This document shows positions 57,559 to 64,000 of a DNA stretch of 64,000 bases, in pieces. The first letter of the stretch is position 1. Every line of letters starts with the position of its first letter. Made by a program: the position numbers and the translations under genes. The notes beneath the pieces were generated by a model. That model saw nothing but the letters and a program-made list of their open reading frames with translations, ran no database searches and was not told the origin of the DNA. Location: positions 1,054,001-1,118,000 of the forward strand of contig CASHTG010000003.1 of the NCBI GenBank assembly GCA_949357655.1, in the 5' to 3' direction. Origin of the DNA: Parascedosporium putredinis (lineage: Eukaryota > Ascomycota > Sordariomycetes > Microascales > Microascaceae).

Positions 57559-60293
57559 TTACGGTTCTTGGAATGGTATCGACCTGAGTCTTGACTGTAG
57601 TTCGTAAGACGGTGGCTTTCCTTCCATGTCAGGGTAGGCGCGGAGGGCCGCTCTCCTCATCAGCCGCCGAGGCGACCTACGACCTGTGAACAGCTCGAAC
57701 TGGGCAAAGCCCTGCTCGGGCAGAAGGTCGAGGCCAAACAATGTGACCCAACCCTTGTCGGCCTGCGCTCTCGACTGCTCGAGTAGTGGGGTGCTCATCG
57801 TCTTGTAGCCGAGCTCGACGACGACGCCACCCGTCGGGCTGGCGAACCAGTTTTGCGGAACGGTGAATTCCGGGGACGGGACATGGCCCATCCCATGGGT
57901 AGGGATGCACGAGATGATCATGGTCGGCAGAGTAAAGGTCTCGGGCCACGGTGAATGCTTTTCGTCGAGGACGTGAAATCGCACGGCCCGATCTCCATTC
58001 GGCACCGAGCCCAAGCTCGGTAGGCCGATTTCGTTGGCCAGCTTGGTGAAATGGGCGACCATGTCTTGAGCCGTGCGCTTTGTGCGGTTATAGATGATGA
58101 TGTTCTTGACGCCTAGCTGCAGTAGCGCGTACACGGCTGCTCGGGCCATACCGCCCGCCCCGACGACTACGGCAGTGGCGGTGGGCCTCACGGCGTTGGC
58201 GGGCGACAGCCCCTCCGGACGCACGCGCGGATGCCGATCCAATCCGTGTTCTCGCCGAACAAAGCCTTGACGGGGCCGGTTCTGTTGGAATCGCGGAGCA
58301 TGGCGCTGAGTTCGGGGACGCTGCCGTCCGAATTGAGGCGCCGAATGGGGATGAGGGTGTTGACGGCGCCAATGGCCTTGGCGTGGGGGCTCAGGGAATC
58401 GGTGAGCCGGATGATGCTGACCTTGAAGGGTAGGCCGACTGAGGCGCCGGCAAAGGTGGGGTCCCGAATGAGAGGGTGAGCTGCTCAAGGGAGTCGGCGG
58501 AGAATGGCGAGTAATGGTGAGGGATACCGCACGCCTCGAGCGCGGTGTTGTGCATGGCGGGGAGAGACTGTAGTCCACGTTGGCGCCAAAGACGTAGAGC
58601 TTCATCGGATCGTAGACAAAGGAGGAGTAGAGCGCATTTGTCGCCTCTCTAGATGTGATGAGGGGCGGTGAATAGGCGGACGCGGCGCCCGTGTTCCTGT
58701 TCGTCGCCTCTGTTGACGGCGGTGGGTTTCGGGGAGCGACGGGGGTGAGGACGGGGTTGAAGCAGGCCGAGTACCTGCCCAGGGCACCCGAATTATAGGC
58801 GACGAGGGGCACGGGGATATCGCCTAGCTTCTTCACCGCGAAGCGCAGGCGGCTGACGGCGAGATTATCCTCCATGCTGGCGGCGGGGCGGACGAAGCGT
58901 ACGAGGTCGCAGCCGATGCTCTTGGCGCGTTGGTACCGGGATACCCAGATGGGCGACTCCCACGAGTCCTCGCCGACGGTGGACTCGAAATTGGCAATGA
59001 TCTTGCTCTGGCGCTTGCCCGAGACGAAGCGCGCCAAGTCAGGGTCGCCGAGCCGCAGGTCTAGGGTGACGAATTCGGCCGCCATGCGCAAACCGTGGTC
59101 GACAACATCGAGGTAGAGGTGCTGCCAGTCGGCGGGCGGGGGTGGCTGGCTGCTCTGCTGGGGCGCGAGCACGTGGAAGATGACGGGTAGGACGGTGTTG
59201 CGCCGGATGTTTCCTAGGATGCAGGCGATGTCGCGCACCCTCTCGAAGCCGAGGCCGCCTCCCGGCGCGGCCGGCGGGAAGAGGGGTGAGGGCGAGGCCT
59301 CGGGCGGGGTGATGCGGCCGTCTGGGCTCGGTAACCAAAGATTATCGACCACGATCTCGATGGCGTCGGCGGCGGTCTCAATCTCCTCAACGTCGATGCC
59401 GTCCCTGAGGAGAACGGACAAGGGGATGGACACGGCGTAAGTAAACTCCCTGGTCTCGGTCGGGGTGTTGGTAAGGGGAACGCCGTCTCGATGAAGGGAA
59501 TAGTGCCGGGCGGCATGATGAGCGAGAGGAACTTTAGGAAATGCCGTTCGGCGCGTTTGAGCGTGAGGTAGTGAGCGGGAGATTTTCGGGCAATGGGGTC
59601 GCTGCGGGCCGTCTCTTCATCGGATTCCGGCGTAGAGAATCGCGTGGGGTACTCTGTAATGTTGAAGAAGTGGAAGTTGGTGCAGGTGTGGAAGATGGCG
59701 CCGCTGGCATTGAGCAAGCTCGTCATCTTGGCCCGGTCAGGAATCTTGAGGTGCTCCTGGATCGCGTCGGCGTCTCGGCTTATGAGAATGACGGGGTTCG
59801 TGGCGCACAAGTCGCGGAGAATGGCCTGTATACCGCGCTCCAGCCAGGAGCACACGATGACGGCGTGGTTGGCGTGGCTGGCGAGCACGGAATTGAGCAC
59901 CTCGACCTGCTTGGCGTGGCACTTGGACGCGCCCGCGACCCTCCGGAACTCGGCGCTCGTCGAGCCCACGGTCTGCTGAAAAGCCTTTTCCAGATCCACC
60001 ATGACTCTCTGCATCGCAGCGCAGGCAATGATGCCCAGCGTGGACTTGCCGGAGCCGCGGATCCCGACCAGGACAATGGAGGCGTCCGGGGCGAAGCGCT
60101 TCGACGCGACGGGCGGGGGCGACGCCGAGAGGAGGTGCGCGGCATGGCTAGGGCCGTGAGAGGAGTTGCTGCTGTTCGTCCTGGGGATGATATCGCCCGC
60201 CGCGGAAGGCGTGGCGGGGCGGGAGGACCAGCCGTTGGATCGCGGGCCCTCCGCCATCGGGTGGTCAGTGACCGGGTCGACTTGGCTCGGCAT
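57559..60293 (-). CDS. qutR: Quinate pathway repressor, QutR/QA-1S type (AROM-derived)
   Basis: A regulator that in Aspergillus and Neurospora keeps quinate catabolism off by acting on the activator. It is homologous to the last three domains of the pentafunctional AROM protein. Shikimate-kinase-like domain: P-loop GIRGSGKST at about residues 78-86. Dehydroquinase-like domain: IIANFESTVGEDSW and LVRFVRPA, where the catalytic His and Schiff-base Lys of real dehydroquinases are not seen. Shikimate-dehydrogenase-like domain: DYSLSPAMHN, GENTDWIGI, VVVGAGGMARAAVYALLQLG. No intron is needed. Frame breaks: C4 near 59475, then three in the third domain (about 58560, 58475 and 58220). Corrected from the Met at 60293: 2739 nt, 912 residues, close to known repressors. 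An upstream in-frame Met (60440) exists but would add a low-complexity leader. It is divergent from the QutA-like gene, supporting the call. Confidence 0.88.
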
Positions 60294-62255
60294 CGCGCGC
60301 GCGCGTACACACGAGGTCCCTGGTCCCAGATAGCTACGATTTTCTCCCCGATTGCCTGTTTTTTGTTTCTTATTCTCTTTGCCTGTCCTGCTAGGGGGTA
60401 ATAAAGCGTCACGTCGGCCCCGGATTGTCGGCCGGAGCATTCGTCTCTCGTGCGTTTCGGCGAGGGGTGAAGCGGGGAGAAGGAGCGAGTGATTGCCAAG
60501 ACAAGAATTATTCTGTCGATTGTCGTGGGGAAAGAGCAGACGAGCTCTTGTCTAGGAAGTAACAAAAGGAGAAAAGAGAAGAAGAAAAAAGGGCGGGGAA
60601 TTGGAAGGCGAGAAGGATTCAATCGAGAGCACTTAAGGGGAAAAGGAAGGCCAGATGAATTGGCGGCAGTCAATGAGTCGAGAAGGAGCGAAAAAGGTTG
60701 CCGAGCTCGTGGGAAGGTGCATGTTCACGCTTGGGTGTCAAGCTCTGTGAGCCATCGTCCCTCCAATGAATTGATGGAAATTTTTTTTTTTCTTCCCCGG
60801 TGGAATACAGCGATAGCTTTTGGGGAGGAAGGAGGGCCCGGCACATGCTGCTCCCAGCTTCGATGTTTCCCAGTCATGTCAAACCCCGCTAGGGGCAAGG
60901 CAGAGGCAAACGGGCCGGACGAACCTTCCAAGCGCGGACTTTGCGTGGCCCATCATTTCTTCAAGTTCCTTCTAAAGAAAAGGAAAAGAAAATGGAAAGG
61001 CCCTAATAGAAGTTCGCTCCGCTTCACTTCTAGGCCTGGCAGCGCCGGGCGGCTCCACCTCTGCCTGCTTGTCCTCTCTTGATGTCGGGTGATGCTCTCC
61101 AACTTTTTACCGTTGCAGTGCATTTGTCCTCGGCAGGATGGGATGGACGAGGGGAAGGGGGCACACCAGCGCGACGCCACCCACGACCACAACCCGGAGT
61201 ACCCTCGGCACATCCTCCTCCAAAGCCCCTAGCGGTCTCCCCGAAGAGAGGAAGACCACAGCCCAGGCCAATTGATTACTGTGCTATAAGCACCGCTTCA
61301 GCCCATTCCCTCATTCTTCACCACAGCAGGACAGTGCCAAGACAGCACCTTCAGGGCCTATCCAAGGAAAACCCCACACCACCCCCAGACACTGGAAAAG
61401 GGGCCTGATTTTATCCCTCTTGCTCAAGCCACTTCATTCTCGAAACATAGACGAGAAGAAGATGAGCGGCGTGAGGAGAGTGAGGGTAATTTTAGAAAAG
61501 AAAAGGAAAGGAACAAGAAAAAGATCAATGGTCCTAGGCCACGCGACATTCATCCGCGGAAGCAAGGCAACCAGAGGTCAGGGAAGGCACAAACCACGAC
61601 TAGGGCAGCACACCCAAGCAGGAAGGGGGAACAACATGGTGTAATCACCATTGTGCTCGATCCACTCCCCCGCTCACTTTTCTCGTTGTGGTGAAATGCC
61701 GCTAGCAAGTTTTCGGCGAATAGCGCAAGACCGGTATCCAGTTCGGCCCACGACCCACCCCACACGGCGCAAGCTCTCGCTCCTTCCTTCGAAGGGACGC
61801 CCCCCAAAGCTCTTTCTTCTGAAGCAAATTTCAAACCGAGCATCTCCATGGGCTCAGTCCACCAAAAGTCACCACAGCGTCACCTAAATCGCAGTCTTCC
61901 CTCCCGTCGCGAAGAATCACGGATGACCACGACGGAGCGGCATAGCTGCAAGAACGAATCAAGAACTCCACCTCATCTCTCTGTCTCTCTCTCGCAATAC
62001 CATGCTTGGCCCGTCGTGAATTGACTTTGGGGCCGTGGTGATTTGGGTTTGTTAACTCCCCGAGAAGGGGGAAAAAGAAAAGGACAAAAATATCCTCCCA
62101 CCCCGACGATCCACCTTGAACGACGACCAAATTCAGCACCAACGAGTCAACCGAACCCAATTTCCTCTCTCCCGTTTCTCTTCTTCCAGAAACCCGGGCG
62201 GTAAGGGAAACCCACACAGCCTATACGCCCGGAACTCGCTTTCCCGGGAAAAATC
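60294..62255. promoter_or_regulatory. Shared divergent promoter region of the quinate repressor and activator genes
   Basis: About 2 kb between the two divergent regulator genes. A search by eye for the Neurospora QA-1F site (GGRTAARYRYTTATCC, from memory) found only half-site-like strings (for example GGGGTAATAAAG at 60395 and TTTTATCCC near 61409) and no full match. Several polypurine stretches occur (60560-60610, 61440-61525). No other gene is supported in it. Confidence 0.5.
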
Positions 62256-64000
62256 ATGTCTTCCACCACGGCGAAACGGCCCGCTCCCGCTTCCAACACC
62301 AGCGATGCCGGCGACGCCGCGGCCCAGGCCAAAAGGCGAAGAGTGTCGAGAGCCTGCGACACCTGCCGGAGCGCCAAGGACAAGTGCGACGGCGTGAAGC
62401 CGCGATGCCAGCGATGCGTGTCGATGCAGCGGCAGTGCACGTACCTGAACCCGGAGAAGCGAAGGGGGATTCGGACGGGCTACCTCCGCGCCATCGAGGT
62501 CGCCCTCGCCCTCCTCCTCGACTACATACCCGCCTGCGAGCGTGCTCCTCATGGCGCTGGCCGAGCAGGAAGACGGCGGCGGCAGGGACGGCTTCCTCGA
62601 CAAGGACTCGCCCGCGTCCGAGGCGCTGCTGAAGCGGTGGCACCAGAGCGAAGTGTACCAGGGCATCGACCGCCTCATCTCGCGGGACGAGTCGACGCCG
62701 CGCAGCGACGGCGCCGACGGCGACAACCGGCCGAGCTCCGCACCCCGACTCCTCGATTCCAACGGTAGGAGGGCGACCGATTTCGGGAGCGACCTCGCCA
62801 AGTGGAGATCAAGCTCCCTCCAGCTCGCGTCCCCCGTCGCGCAGCGCGGCGGCTTCGGTGATATTCAGCACCTCGAACTTCCAGCCAAGTCGAAGCAGTA
62901 CCTCGATGACTACTTCACCTGGGCGCACTGCTGGTTCCCCATCGTCGAGCGTGAACCCCTCGCGCAGGTCGCGGCATCGTACCCCGCCACCGGATTCCGC
63001 ATCAATCCGAGAGATCGGTCGTATTCCCGCCACGCGGAATTATGGAGCGCCATGGCGGTCGGCGCCGCCCTCGAGTCTCGCCGGGGCAAGTCCTCGCCCA
63101 CCAACGCAAATGCAAACGCGGCCACGACGGGAGCGGCCGACCTCGCGCTGCGGGAGGCCGCATGCAAATGCCGGGCGAGACGCCTTCCCACCTAACCATT
63201 TATTCTACGGCACGAAGACTGGTACCGACCGAGGATGGGATCTTGGACGAATGCCACGTACGGTCGCTTCTCATACTATCGCTTGCTAAGCTTGCATCTT
63301 CGGAAACAAACGCGTCATGGATGCTCATCGGCCAGGCCGTCCGACTCTTCCTCCAGCTTCCCCAGCACCAACCGGGCCAAAAGAACCCCTTCACCAACGA
63401 CGACCTAATCGTATGGATGGCGTGCTTCGTTCTCGACACCCTCGTCTCCCTCCGCCTCGGAAAGCCCTCCCAAATGCGATCGCTCGATCTCCCCGAGGCC
63501 CTCCACCCTCTCGATGCCCGATTCCGCGAGCTTTCCGATCCCCAGAGCCACTCCAACAGCCCCGGCATGACGCCCTCGCCCGTCGCCGCTCTCTTCCAGC
63601 AATACAAATTCGCCAGGATCCTTAGCCACGCGCTCTCTGCCCGGACTGGCGGCGGGAGCCGTGATCCCTCTACGGTCGGATCTGGACCTGCCGACTTGGT
63701 GCAATCGCTGGACCCGCCGTTCCATTTCTGCAACGCCCTCGTGCACGGCGGCCTCGCGACCAAGGCGCCTGCAGCCTTCCTCGTGCACGCGGGGTTCCTG
63801 ACGGCATCGATGCTCCTCGCTCCGGCATCAATGCCCCGGCTAATCGACAGTCTCATTGACGTGGTGGGCCAGTGTGTGTCTGCCGTGGGCGCTGAAACCT
63901 CGCCTCTACTACTAAGCCTCTACCTCGAGCTCGCGGTCGGGGAAGGCCGGCTCGACTGCCTCAAGCAGGACGAGAGGGCCCGCACCGTCGACCTGCTGCA
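62256..64000 (+). CDS. qutA: Quinate pathway activator, QutA/QA-1F type Zn(II)2Cys6 factor (partial, runs off the right end)
   Basis: The transcriptional activator of quinate/shikimate catabolism. The zinc cluster is at residues 34-61 (KRRRVSRACDTCRSAKDKCD, then CQRC and a final Cys). It is followed by the block EKRRGIRTGYLRAIEVALAL, which closely matches my memory of Neurospora QA-1F (SPKKRGVQTGYIRTLELALA). Further family features are KDSPASEALLKRW and the middle-homology region (YLDDYFTWAHCWFPIVERE, RHAELWSAMAVGAALESR, WMLIGQAVRLFLQLP). Frame breaks: near 62533-62540 (two bases short, possibly a lost CG in CGCGTG) and near 63160-63165. The third segment is open to the end of the window with no stop. 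No intron is needed in the visible part. The repressor is divergent on the left. Confidence 0.88.

Noticed and set aside
60294..62255. A QA-1F binding site in the divergent quinate promoter
   Set aside because: Only half-site-like strings were found; none matches the 16-base consensus I remember.
1069..63200. The frame-broken genes as pseudogenes
   Set aside because: The breaks are at homopolymers, almost all of one sign, in many unrelated genes, with codons, splice sites and catalytic motifs otherwise preserved. Sequencing error explains this better.
1..64000. CRISPR arrays, insertion sequences, bacterial operons and ribosome binding sites
   Set aside because: The gene structure with introns and the protein families are clearly fungal nuclear; none of these features is present.

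Overview
The window is nuclear DNA of a filamentous ascomycete, most likely a Sordariomycete. Genes carry short GT-AG introns (about 40-220 nt) with CTAAC or TACTAA-type branch sites, exons are GC-rich, and the content is typical of the group: three Zn(II)2Cys6 regulators, a PL3 pectate lyase, an AA9 LPMO, an F-box protein, a Tri12-type MFS pump, and the quinate repressor/activator pair arranged head to head as I recall it from Neurospora. I see no rRNA, tRNA, CRISPR or clearly recognisable transposon.

Layout. 1-19 kb: a Zn2Cys6 regulator (+), PL3 pectate lyase (-), GH13 alpha-amylase with CBM20 (+), a secreted SMP-30-like beta-propeller (+) and a double GFA-domain protein (+), with long non-coding gaps between them. 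24-35 kb: AA9 LPMO (+), a two-exon F-box protein (-), a GT3 glycogen synthase-like gene (-) and a Pro/Gln/Ala/Tyr-rich protein of unknown function with a 9-residue repeat (-). 37-57 kb is an accessory-looking block: SRPBCC protein (+), Tri12-type MFS (-), cytochrome P450 (+), monocarboxylate-type MFS (-), Baeyer-Villiger-type flavoprotein monooxygenase (-), a small possibly beta-trefoil protein (-), a second Zn2Cys6 regulator (+) and an APH-like kinase (+). It looks like secondary-metabolite or catabolic tailoring genes, but no PKS, NRPS or terpene backbone is present. 57.5-64 kb: the QutR/QA-1S-like repressor (-) and the QutA/QA-1F-like activator (+, running off the right end) share a roughly 2 kb divergent promoter.

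The most striking property of the window is technical. Nearly every gene is broken by single-base frameshifts at short homopolymers, mostly C or G runs of 2-5. Adding one base to each run (with one run in the amylase that looks one base too long) and removing the introns gives family-like proteins whose total coding lengths are divisible by three in every gene where I could place all the breaks. I therefore read these genes as intact in the organism, with the sequence carrying systematic homopolymer under-calls. CDS coordinates below run from start codon to stop codon on the genome and include introns and the frame breaks; exon and break positions are in the evidence text.
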